The position numbers and the translations under genes are program-made. DNA of 64,000 nucleotides from an uncultured Opitutia bacterium (lineage in GTDB: Bacteria; Verrucomicrobiota; Verrucomicrobiia; Opitutales; Opitutaceae), in the NCBI GenBank assembly GCA_903902745.1, contig CAIUWA010000009.1, forward strand, positions 45,550 through 109,549, in the 5' to 3' direction. Below, in pieces: positions 1-7,205 of the stretch. Each line of letters opens with the position of its first letter. Position 1 is the first letter of the stretch. Below the pieces are notes generated by a model, which saw only the letters and a program-made list of their open reading frames with translations, was not told the origin of the DNA and searched no databases.

Positions 1-227
1 GCACTGCGGAGGTGACTAAGCCGGCGTTCCCCGACAAGACCGCCGAAGAGCCGGGCTGGGTGGCGGTCGAGCTCAAGGCCGGCGCCGCCCTCGCGCAGCC
101 GGTGACCCTCAAACAGATCAAGGCCGAGCCCGCCCTCGCCGGCGTCATGCTGATCCGCCAGGGCCGCCTCTCCGTCATGCCCCTCGCCAAGGCCGAGTAC
201 GAACGGATCCTTAAGTTGGGATCATAA
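1..227 (+). CDS. EVE-domain protein, 3' end only
   Basis: The frame is open from the first base of the window, so the gene starts upstream and only about 75 C-terminal residues are seen. The tail pattern (GWVAVELKAG, then PVTLKQIKAEPAL, then LIRQGRLSVMPL) matches the end of EVE-domain proteins, a PUA-like fold related to YTH that in other systems binds modified bases. A GTG at 12 is in frame, but starting there would remove the conserved strand before it, so it is not a plausible start. The cellular role of the bacterial family is unclear. The gene is followed by a repeat element and then tyrA. Confidence 0.75.
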   Translation, partial: TAEVTKPAFPDKTAEEPGWVAVELKAGAALAQPVTLKQIKAEPALAGVMLIRQGRLSVMPLAKAEYERILKLGS

Positions 228-254
228 CGGTCTGGCCGGAGCGGCCCTTCAAAC

Positions 255-409
255 GAGTTTCGCACAGAGTCGCAGAGTCGCGGAGCAAAAAGCCGGGGAA
301 TTGAGTAAAACTCCCAATCAAACATCGCGACTGCAGTTGACGCGCTCCGCCGCCTCTGAATTTCCACCATTCTCATTTTCCCTGCGCCTCTGCGGCTCGG
401 CGCGAAACC
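255..409. repeat. Inverted-arm element upstream of tyrA ('CGCAGAG' family)
   Basis: A left arm at 255-293 and a right arm at about 376-409 are imperfect reverse complements, about 34 bp each, built on the unit GTTTCGC..GAG.CGCAGAG.CGC. A second copy of the family lies at 29383-29519. The stretch from about 447 to 479 (TTTTGCGTCTTTTGACGC then CGTGGCC) resembles the right end of the element before mutY, so a second element end may abut tyrA. Confidence 0.7.
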
Positions 410-473
410 ATGCTGGAGATCCTCCGGACAAGCGGCTCGACACTCCGCGTGCTTTTGCGTCTTTTGACGCACC

Positions 474-1328
474 GTGGCCCCGCAACTCACGATCCTCGCC
501 CCCGGTCTCCTTGGGGGTTCCGTCGCCCGCGCCGCCCGCGCGCGCGGCCTTGCGTCGCGCATCGTGATCTGGGCGCGTCGTCCGGAAGTCCGCCTGAAGC
601 TGCGCGAGCAGCCCTGGTGTGACGCCGTCGCCGATACGCCCACCGACGCGGTCCGTGGCTCCGGCATCGTGGTCATCGCCGCGCCGGTCAACCAGATCGT
701 CGCGCTCATCCAGCAAATCGCCCCGCACCTGACTCCGGGCGCCGTTGTCACCGATGTCGGCAGCGTCAAGGGCGAGATTTCCCGGCTGGGCCACGCCGCC
801 ATCGGCAAGCAGGCCCACTTTGTCGGGGCCCATCCGATGGCCGGATCGGAAAAAACCGGCTGGGAAAACAGCACTGCGGAACTCTTCGAGCGCCGCCCCT
901 GCTTCGTCACCCCGCTCCCGGAATCCAATCCCGGCGCGGTCGAGACCATCGTCCGCTTTTGGAACGGGCTCGGGGCCGAGGTCGTGACCGTGACGCCGGA
1001 TGCACACGACGAGATCGCCGCGCATATCAGCCACCTGCCGCAGGTGCTGGCCTCGACCCTGTGCGCCCTGCTCGCGGGCAAGGACCTGACCTGGCGCAAC
1101 CATGCCGGCGGCGGCCTGCGCGACACGACCCGCATTGCCGGCAGTGATCCGCTGCTCTGGCGCACCATTCTTGAGCAAAACCGCGACGAGGTGCTTCGCG
1201 CGCTCCGGAAATACCAGGACGAGCTGCAGGCCTTCCACTCCGCGCTCTCCAACCGCGACTGGCTCGACGTCATCGCCCGCCTCGAACGCGGCAAGGCCTA
1301 TCGCGACCAGTTCCGGCCGCTGACGTGA
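474..1328 (+). CDS. tyrA: Prephenate dehydrogenase
   Basis: A 284-residue protein that should oxidatively decarboxylate prephenate to 4-hydroxyphenylpyruvate with NAD(P)+, the committed tyrosine step, in the cytoplasm. The N-terminal Rossmann loop is at about residues 7-17 (ILAPGLLGGSV). The family signature HPMAGSEKTG is at 120-129 and is followed by the helical dimerisation half. The first glycine of the usual GxG is alanine here. The start is GTG at 474; the next candidate would cut into the Rossmann strand. This GTG lies in a CGTGGCC sequence that looks like the end of a repeat element. No ACT or chorismate mutase domain is fused. The next gene, aroA, is in the same pathway. Confidence 0.93.
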   Translation: MAPQLTILAPGLLGGSVARAARARGLASRIVIWARRPEVRLKLREQPWCDAVADTPTDAVRGSGIVVIAAPVNQIVALIQQIAPHLTPGAVVTDVGSVKGEISRLGHAAIGKQAHFVGAHPMAGSEKTGWENSTAELFERRPCFVTPLPESNPGAVETIVRFWNGLGAEVVTVTPDAHDEIAAHISHLPQVLASTLCALLAGKDLTWRNHAGGGLRDTTRIAGSDPLLWRTILEQNRDEVLRALRKYQDELQAFHSALSNRDWLDVIARLERGKAYRDQFRPLT

Positions 1329-1340
1329 GGGGGAAATTTA

Positions 1341-1425
1341 TCGTTGGTTATGGCTTATCGCTCATCCGGCCATTGACGGAAGGCCCTCCGCAATGACCCA
1401 ATAAGCGATAACCGATAGCCAATGA
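1341..1425. repeat. Inverted-arm element between tyrA and aroA ('TTATCG' family)
   Basis: The left arm at about 1343-1366 (GGTTATGGCTTATCGCTCAT) and the right arm at about 1392-1428 are imperfect reverse complements built on TTATCGGTTATCG-like units. The element fills the tyrA-aroA gap, and the aroA ATG is inside its right arm (GCCAATGAGCG). Confidence 0.7.
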
Positions 1426-2783
1426 GCGTTCTCCCTGACCTTCTGCCGATCACGCCCTTCACCCGCCCCGTGCGCGGTGAGGTGACGCTGCCCGGCTCGA
1501 AGAGCCTCACCAACCGGGCGTTGCTGCTCGCGGCCCTGTGCGAGCAGCCCGTGACCTTGACCGGCGCGCTTTTCAGCGAGGACACGGAGATCATGGCCGA
1601 GGCGCTGCGCCGGCTGGGTTTCACCGTCATCGCCAATGAAGCCGGTAAAACCCTCGTCGTTTCGAATCAACGCCAGGGGTTTGGCAGCCAGCTCTCGGTG
1701 GATCTCTTCGTCGGCCTGGCAGGCACCGCCGCTCGCTTCCTCACCGCGCTGTGCGCGGCCGCTCCCCGCGGCATTTACCGCCTCGACGGCGTGCGGCAGA
1801 TGCGGAAGCGGCCGATGAAGGCCTTGATTAATGCGCTGCGCGCACTGGGCGCCGATATCCGGTGCACCGGCGAAGATGGATTTTTTCCAATCGAAATCCA
1901 TGCCCGCGGCCTGCTGGGCGGACCGGTCAGCATTGATGCCAGTGAAAGCAGTCAGATGCTTTCGGCGCTTTTCCTCGTCGCCCCGCTCGCGCAGTCGTCC
2001 GTCGAGATCAGCCTCACCGGCGGGGTGCGCTGGCCGTTCGTGCAGATGACTGCCCGGCTGATGGAGGACTTTGGCCAGCCGCCCGTTGCACGGCGAAAGG
2101 GAGATGTTTTTTTCATCGTGCCCGGAGTGCGGTACGCGAAGCACGGCGGCACGCATGCGATCGAATCCGACGCGACCGCCGCGAGCTATTTCCTCGCCCT
2201 GCCCCTGGTGGCCGGCGGGGAGATGGCTTTGCCCGGCCTCAAGGAGCCTGGCAAGGGACTGCAGGGCGACACGGCCTTCATCGATGTCATGCAACGGGCG
2301 GGTCTGGCGGTCACCACCCTTGACCGGGGGAGCGGGCTCAATGCCCGGCTCGCCCAAGGATCCCCCCGCCGCGGCCTGACCCAGGACTTCAGCAACTTCT
2401 CCGACACCTTCCTCACCCTCGCGGCCATCGCGCCGCTGCTTGACGGGCCGACCCGCATCACCGGCATTGCGCACACACGCAAGCAGGAGACCGACCGCGT
2501 GGCGGGCATGGCGCGGGAGTTGAAGAAACTCGGGCAGGATGTCGTCGAGGAGCAGGACGCCCTCACCATCACGCCCCGGCCACTCCTGGCCGGCCAGACC
2601 ATCGAGACCTATGGCGACCACCGCTTCGCGATGAGTTTCGGCATCCTGGGCTGCCACGACCTTTTGCAGAATGGCCGGTCGTGGCTCACGATCAAGGATC
2701 CGGCCTGCTGCGCGAAAACCTTTCCCCACTTTTTTGAGTTGCTGGAGAGCCTGCGGCTAAAATCGTTGCAGCCCGCGAATTAA
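1422..2783 (+). CDS. aroA: 3-phosphoshikimate 1-carboxyvinyltransferase (EPSP synthase)
   Basis: A 453-residue enzyme that transfers enolpyruvate from PEP to shikimate 3-phosphate in the chorismate pathway. Visible signatures are LPGSKSLTNRA near residues 23-33, the RKRPM substrate-loop region near 127, ESDATAASYF in the middle, KQETDR near 350 and GDHRFAMSF near 395. Length is normal for the family. The ATG at 1422 lies inside the right arm of the preceding repeat element. The stop overlaps the cmk start by one base (TAATG), so the two genes are probably translationally coupled. Confidence 0.96.
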   Translation: MSVLPDLLPITPFTRPVRGEVTLPGSKSLTNRALLLAALCEQPVTLTGALFSEDTEIMAEALRRLGFTVIANEAGKTLVVSNQRQGFGSQLSVDLFVGLAGTAARFLTALCAAAPRGIYRLDGVRQMRKRPMKALINALRALGADIRCTGEDGFFPIEIHARGLLGGPVSIDASESSQMLSALFLVAPLAQSSVEISLTGGVRWPFVQMTARLMEDFGQPPVARRKGDVFFIVPGVRYAKHGGTHAIESDATAASYFLALPLVAGGEMALPGLKEPGKGLQGDTAFIDVMQRAGLAVTTLDRGSGLNARLAQGSPRRGLTQDFSNFSDTFLTLAAIAPLLDGPTRITGIAHTRKQETDRVAGMARELKKLGQDVVEEQDALTITPRPLLAGQTIETYGDHRFAMSFGILGCHDLLQNGRSWLTIKDPACCAKTFPHFFELLESLRLKSLQPAN

Positions 2784-3454
2784 TGGCTGCCTCCCCTTTC
2801 ATCATCATCGCCATCGACGGCGGCGCGGCGTCGGGCAAATCGACGTCGGCCCGCATCCTGAGCGAGCGGTTCAACCTGCTGCACGTCGACACCGGCTCGT
2901 ATTACCGTGCGATCACCGCGGAGCTGCTGCGCCGCAACGTCGCGGCGGGCGACCTGCCCGCGGTCCGGGCCGCCCTCGCCGGGCTGCGCCTCGGCACGCG
3001 CCTGAGCGGACGCTCGGCGCAGATGGAAATCGACGGACGCCATTCGGATGACGACATCCGCAGCCGCGCCGTCAACGACCACGTCTCCCATTTTGCCGCC
3101 ATCCCCGAGCTGCGCGCCGCCCTGCTCTCCTACCAGCGCGGCCTGGCCGACGTGGCGCGCACGCACAAATTTCGCGGGCTCGTCATGGAGGGCCGGGATA
3201 TCGGCTCGGTGATTTTTCCCGACGCCGACTTCCGCTTCTTCCTCCATGCCGATCCCGCCGAACGGGCGCGCCGCCGCGCCGGCGAGGGCCAGCAGGATTC
3301 GATCGCCGAGCGCGACCGGCTCGATACCTCACGCAAGGCCTCGCCTCTCACCTGCCCGCCCGGGGCGACATCGATCGACAGCACCCACCTCACGCTCGAG
3401 CAGGTTGTCACGCTCATGGCCGTCCCCATTAACGCGAAGCTCGGCCCCGCATGA
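2783..3454 (+). CDS. cmk: Cytidylate kinase
   Basis: A 223-residue CMP/dCMP kinase that makes CDP/dCDP for RNA, DNA and phospholipid synthesis. The P-loop GGAASGKST is at residues 13-21, followed by DTGSYYRA and the conserved MEGRDIGSVIFPDA segment of the CMP-binding fold. It starts on the last base of aroA and overlaps plsC by four bases (ATGA). The aroA-cmk link and a plsC neighbour are common in bacteria, which supports both identity and a single operon. Confidence 0.95.
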   Translation: MAASPFIIIAIDGGAASGKSTSARILSERFNLLHVDTGSYYRAITAELLRRNVAAGDLPAVRAALAGLRLGTRLSGRSAQMEIDGRHSDDDIRSRAVNDHVSHFAAIPELRAALLSYQRGLADVARTHKFRGLVMEGRDIGSVIFPDADFRFFLHADPAERARRRAGEGQQDSIAERDRLDTSRKASPLTCPPGATSIDSTHLTLEQVVTLMAVPINAKLGPA

Positions 3455-4107
3455 TGCGCCGCTACACCCAGGGTGCGATGACCCCGGTCTATGGATTTTT
3501 CCATTACCTGTCGGTCGTCGTATACGATATGTTTTTCCGCGGCGAGGTCGCCGGCTTGGAAAACCTGCCGAAGTCCGGGGCCTTCCTCATCGCCTCGAAC
3601 CACGCCAGCCATCTCGACCCGCCCATCGTCGGCAGCCAGGTGTCGCGGCAAATGTGTTTTTTCGCCCGGAAGACGCTCTGGAAGCCCGGTATCGCGACGT
3701 GGTGGCTCGATACCGTGGGGACCATCCCGGTCGATCGCGACGGGGGCGCCGACGTCACGGCCATCAAGCGGGTGCTGCGAGCACTGGCCGAGGACAAGGC
3801 GCTGATCCTCTTTCCCGAGGGCACGCGCTCGCCCGATGGCAACCTGCAGACCCCAAAACCGGGGGTGGGCATGATCGCGTGCCGCACGCAGGTGCCCGTG
3901 ATCCCGGCCCGCATTTTTGGTTCGTTCGAGGCCTTCGGTCGCAGCGGCTCGCTGCGCCCCGGCACTCCGGTGTCGGTCGTTTTCGGCCGGCCGCTGGCCG
4001 CCTCCGAATACGATCCCGGTGCCGGCAAGGAACGCTACCAGCAGGCCTCCGAGCGCATCATGGCCGCGATCGCCCGGTTGGAGTTGCCGGCCGAGACCGT
4101 GGTCTGA
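3451..4107 (+). CDS. plsC: 1-acylglycerol-3-phosphate acyltransferase family protein
   Basis: A 218-residue membrane-associated acyltransferase, probably acylating lysophosphatidic acid to phosphatidic acid. The catalytic NHASHLD box is at residues 50-56 and the substrate-binding FPEGTRS box at 121-127, spaced as expected for the PlsC family. A hydrophobic N-terminal stretch (about residues 12-28) probably anchors it. The ATGA overlap with cmk indicates coupled translation. A lyso-ornithine or other acyl acceptor cannot be excluded from sequence. Confidence 0.88.
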   Translation: MMRRYTQGAMTPVYGFFHYLSVVVYDMFFRGEVAGLENLPKSGAFLIASNHASHLDPPIVGSQVSRQMCFFARKTLWKPGIATWWLDTVGTIPVDRDGGADVTAIKRVLRALAEDKALILFPEGTRSPDGNLQTPKPGVGMIACRTQVPVIPARIFGSFEAFGRSGSLRPGTPVSVVFGRPLAASEYDPGAGKERYQQASERIMAAIARLELPAETVV

Positions 4108-4116
4108 GCTGCCGGA

Positions 4117-4193
4117 AAGGTGGAGCGTGTTGTCCCCAACGCGCTTGTCCGTCCGCTTCAAGCCAAAGCGTTGGGGACAACGCGTTCCACCTT
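4117..4193. repeat. Inverted-arm element between convergent plsC and methyltransferase
   Basis: Arms 4117-4146 and 4166-4193 (AAGGTGGAGCGTGTTGTCCC and its complement) match over about 28 bp with two mismatches and a two-base indel. The core is about 19 bases. The element ends two bases before the stop codon of the minus-strand methyltransferase gene at 4196. It could fold in transcripts from either side, but no T-run follows. Confidence 0.75.
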
Positions 4194-4195
4194 GG

Positions 4196-4990
4196 TCACG
4201 ACTTCCGGCGGAACTTCACGGAGACAAAGCTGGAGTTGCGCGGGAAGCACCGGATCGCGAGGGAGAGCCTGGTCATCGTTTCCGCGAAAAACCGGGACTG
4301 GTACTTGAGCCAGCCGAAGACGCCGAAATCAAAGGCCAGCCCCTCCGACTGCACGAACTCGAAGCCGCCCGCCTGCACGTTCTTGACGATGTCGGCATAG
4401 GTCCACTCCGTCAGGTGCTCGGAGATTTCGAGATTCCAGCCGAGGCCGAGCTTGCGCTGGATCCGCTGCATGAGGGTCCGGTTGACCGTGGGATAGGTGA
4501 GGACCAGGCAGCCGCCGGGCTTCAACGTACGGTGGAATTCCGCAATCGCCTTCCGCGGGTCGAGCAGGTGTTCCAGCGTCTCCACGGAAACAATCCGGTC
4601 GAAAAACCCGTCGGCAAACGCGAGCGCCTCGACGTTCATTTTTTTGAACTGCAGGTTCGCGATGCTGCGATGGGCGGGATCCAAGGCATTGCCCGCGATG
4701 TCGATCGCGTGGACCGTCCGGCAACGCGGGGCAATTTGCGCGGCCAAGCCGCCGTCGCCACAGCCGGCATCGAGAATGACGTCATCCGACGTAGGCTGGA
4801 GAAAAGCGAGCGCCGACCGGTGCCGCGCCTCGTGAAACAACCTGCTGAGGTGAACGCCATGAATAACGCAGCCGTCTTCCCCGTAACCGCCCCGGCGGTA
4901 TTTGTCCTCGTAGTATTTTTCCAGCTCGCCGTTGTCCTTGAAGTCGAGCCGCTCCTTGTCGTGGATGCCGGTCCATTGGACGTTTTTCAT
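4196..4990 (-). CDS. Class I SAM-dependent methyltransferase
   Basis: A 264-residue methyltransferase of unknown substrate. Motif I is VILDAGCGDGG at about residues 71-81. It is followed by an acidic cofactor residue region (HAIDIAG), a VSVETLEHLLDP segment and the post-motif LKPGGCLVLTYP. This layout is the Methyltransf_11/UbiE-like group found in lipid, quinone and surface-glycan modification. The C-terminal part has basic and hydrophobic patches (KYQSRFFAET) but no clear membrane segment. It points towards plsC and shares no operon with it. It lies downstream of trpS on the same strand, 38 bases away, and may be cotranscribed. Confidence 0.8.
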   Translation of the reverse strand: MKNVQWTGIHDKERLDFKDNGELEKYYEDKYRRGGYGEDGCVIHGVHLSRLFHEARHRSALAFLQPTSDDVILDAGCGDGGLAAQIAPRCRTVHAIDIAGNALDPAHRSIANLQFKKMNVEALAFADGFFDRIVSVETLEHLLDPRKAIAEFHRTLKPGGCLVLTYPTVNRTLMQRIQRKLGLGWNLEISEHLTEWTYADIVKNVQAGGFEFVQSEGLAFDFGVFGWLKYQSRFFAETMTRLSLAIRCFPRNSSFVSVKFRRKS

Positions 4991-5028
4991 GGAGGAGCAG
5001 CGCCCGGCGGGAGCAAAGAGGAGTCGCT

Positions 5029-5994
5029 TCAGGCCAACCCACTGGCCTTGCGCGCGCGCTGGAGCACCTTGTCCGCCACCGCGCGGGCGCGTTCGGCCCC
5101 CTCAGCGAGCACCCGGTTCACATGACCCGGGTCGGCCGCCAGCTCGGCGCGGCGCACGCGGGCGGCGGCAAAATAATTCCAGTAATGCTCGAAGAGCCCC
5201 TTCTTCAAGTCGCCATAGCCCAGGCCCCCGGCGCGCAGGCGCTGCTCGTAGTCGGCGGCGACGGCGGCGGGCGCGACCAGCTTGAGCAGCTGGATCGCGA
5301 GGTTCTTGTCGGCATCCGGCTTCGGCTCCTGCGGCGTCCGGCTGTCCATCACGATGCCCATGATTTTTTTCCGCATGGCCTTCTCCTCGCCGAAGATCTC
5401 GATCGTGTTGCCATAGCTCTTGGACATCTTCTGGCCATCGAGACCGGGGACGACCGAGACCTCGTCGCGGATTTCCGACTCGGGCACGACAAACGTCTCG
5501 CCGTAGGTCTGGTTGAACTTGATGGCGATGTCGCGCGTCATCTCCACGTGCTGCTTCTGGTCCCGGCCGACCGGGACGCGCTGCGTGTCATAAAGCAGGA
5601 TGTCCGCGGCCATGAGCACCGGGTAGGAAAAGAGCCCGAAGTTGGGCGAGATGCCCTTGGCGATCTTGTCCTTGTAGCTGTGGGCCCGCTCCAGCAGCCC
5701 CATCGGCGTCAGCGTGCCGATCAGCCACATCAGCTCGGTGACCCCGGCGACATCGCTCTGCCGCCAGATGACGCTGCGCGCGGGATCCAGCCCGCACGCC
5801 AGCCAGTCCAGCGCCACGCCCAGGGTGTTGGCCCGGCGCTGGGCCGGGTCGGTGAGCGACGTCATCGAGTGGTAGTCGGCGATGAAATAAAAACAGTCGC
5901 CTCCGGCCTGCGCCTCGATGGCGGGGCGCATCGCGCCAAAATAGTTGCCGATGTGGACCGTGCCGGTCGGCGTGATGCCAGTGAGGGTGCGCAT
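5029..5994 (-). CDS. trpS: Tryptophan--tRNA ligase
   Basis: A 321-residue class Ic aminoacyl-tRNA synthetase charging tRNA-Trp. The HIGH-type motif is PTGTVHIGNYFGA at residues 9-21 and KMSKS is at 189-193. The GRDQKQHVEMTRDIA segment typical of bacterial TrpS lies between them. Length is normal. The ATG at 5994 is preceded by the simple-sequence element 6005-6086 with no Shine-Dalgarno motif. Confidence 0.96.
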   Translation of the reverse strand: MRTLTGITPTGTVHIGNYFGAMRPAIEAQAGGDCFYFIADYHSMTSLTDPAQRRANTLGVALDWLACGLDPARSVIWRQSDVAGVTELMWLIGTLTPMGLLERAHSYKDKIAKGISPNFGLFSYPVLMAADILLYDTQRVPVGRDQKQHVEMTRDIAIKFNQTYGETFVVPESEIRDEVSVVPGLDGQKMSKSYGNTIEIFGEEKAMRKKIMGIVMDSRTPQEPKPDADKNLAIQLLKLVAPAAVAADYEQRLRAGGLGYGDLKKGLFEHYWNYFAAARVRRAELAADPGHVNRVLAEGAERARAVADKVLQRARKASGLA

Positions 5995-6004
5995 GAAAAA
6001 GCTG

Positions 6005-6086
6005 TCGTTCTCGTTCTTCGTAATCGTTCTCGTTCTCGAAGGGTTCCGATTAGAGAACGAGAACGATTAAGAGAACGAGAACGATT
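6005..6086. repeat. Inverted-arm element ('GTTCTC' simple-sequence family)
   Basis: The left arm 6005-6043 repeats CGTTCTCGTTCT and the right arm 6052-6086 is its reverse complement with few changes (GAGAACGAGAACGATT twice). The core is only about 8 bases. The element fills the gap between the start of trpS (5994) and the stop of the next gene (6088) almost exactly. Confidence 0.85.
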
Positions 6087-6087
6087 T

Positions 6088-6768
6088 TCAGTCCCGCCGT
6101 GGCAGGAGCGTCACCGTCTGGCGGGCCTTCGCAATGGTGGCGGGCGGCAACACGCCGCCGAAGGAGACCGTCGGCATCACGACCGAGCGCGGGCCCAGCA
6201 GCGTGCCGGGGTTGAGCACGGCGTTGCAGCCGACCTCGGCGCGGTCGCCGATGATGGCGCCGAACTTCTTCAGGCCGGTTTCATACGTGGCGTCCGGCGC
6301 CTTCACCACCACCGGCTGCTGGTCGAACCGCAGGTTGGAGCAGACCACACCCGCCCCGAGATGGGCGCCGTTGCCGAGGACGGAATCGCCGACATAACTG
6401 AAATGCGGCACCTGCACGCCGTCCATGAGCAGGCAGTTCTTGAACTCGCAGGCGTTGCCCAGCACGCAACCCTCGCCGACGATGACATTGCCCCGGATGA
6501 AGGCGCCCGGGCGGATCTCCGTTCTCGCGCCGATCCACACCGGGCCGATGATAGTCGCCGTGTGCGGCAATTTCACCGTCGGATGCAGGTAAACGAGGCC
6601 CTCCAGATGAACCCCGGGAGGATGCGCCGGCGGCCTGGGATCAAGCCGCTGGGCCGCGAGGGCCGGGCCGATGCGCTTCAGCCACTCCCACGGGGGCAGA
6701 TCTGCCGGAAAATGCGCGGCAAACGACGCGAGGGAAGCCGGCAGGGTGAAGTAATCGGAGGCTTTCAC
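6088..6768 (-). CDS. Left-handed beta-helix (hexapeptide) acyltransferase-like protein
   Basis: A 226-residue protein. After a short helical N-terminus (1-50) come imperfect hexapeptide repeats of the LbetaH fold from about residue 58 to 205 (for example TIIGPVWIGARTEIRPG and VIVGEGCVLGNACEFKN). This resembles the C-terminal half of GlmU and related sugar-1-phosphate acetyl- or nucleotidyltransferase proteins, without the N-terminal nucleotidyltransferase domain. A role in nucleotide-sugar or envelope precursor acylation is likely, but the substrate cannot be read from sequence. It is followed on the same strand by trpS. Confidence 0.75.
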   Translation of the reverse strand: MKASDYFTLPASLASFAAHFPADLPPWEWLKRIGPALAAQRLDPRPPAHPPGVHLEGLVYLHPTVKLPHTATIIGPVWIGARTEIRPGAFIRGNVIVGEGCVLGNACEFKNCLLMDGVQVPHFSYVGDSVLGNGAHLGAGVVCSNLRFDQQPVVVKAPDATYETGLKKFGAIIGDRAEVGCNAVLNPGTLLGPRSVVMPTVSFGGVLPPATIAKARQTVTLLPRRD

Positions 6769-6855
6769 GGGCTAGGTCATAATGACTCGCGCCCGGGCGT
6801 CGCAACCCGCGAATTACGGGGCGGAAGCGGAGGCTGACTCGGGTGCAGGATGAAA

Positions 6856-6899
6856 TAAAAAGCCCTCCGTCGCCTGAAGGCTAGGGAGGGCTTTTTTTG
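6856..6899 (-). terminator. Rho-independent terminator, potentially bidirectional
   Basis: An 8-bp perfect stem (6861-6868 with 6885-6892, AGCCCTCC/GGAGGGCT) is flanked by A-rich sequence on the left and T7 on the right. On the minus strand it lies 15 bases after the tRNA-Gly gene and before the beta-helix gene, so it most likely ends the tRNA transcript. Confidence 0.8.
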
Positions 6900-6913
6900 C
6901 CGTAGGCAAAAAA

Positions 6914-6989
<76 letters not shown>

Positions 6990-7062
6990 AAAACAGGGTG
7001 TTAGGACTAGGGTGGCGATGGCTTCCGTCAACTGCTTTTTTGGCCGCGGGTCGCGCCATTTT

Positions 7063-7176
7063 GGTAGAGCGGCAACTCCGCTCGCCGCTGGGAACGTCCC
7101 TAAAGTCTGCCCGGCGCGGACGGATGCGCCAGAGGCGCACAAGGCTTGCCCGCCTCCGGCGGGTCCGCGCCCCACC
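7063..7176. repeat. Degenerate REPIN-like element
   Basis: GGTAGAGCGGCAACTCCGCT at 7063-7082 resembles the left arm of the perfect element at 27144. Sequence near 7160-7176 (CGGGTCCGCGCCCCACC) resembles its right arm. The copy is decayed. It occupies most of the 215-base gap between the tRNA gene and the autokinase gene, in which nothing else was recognised. Confidence 0.5.
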
Positions 7177-7205
7177 GGGATTGAAATCCGGGCAACACCC
7201 GGCCC

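Noticed and set aside
5122..6837. A 571-codon plus-strand frame across trpS and the beta-helix gene
   Set aside because: It spans two real minus-strand genes and the repeat between them; no domain is recognisable.
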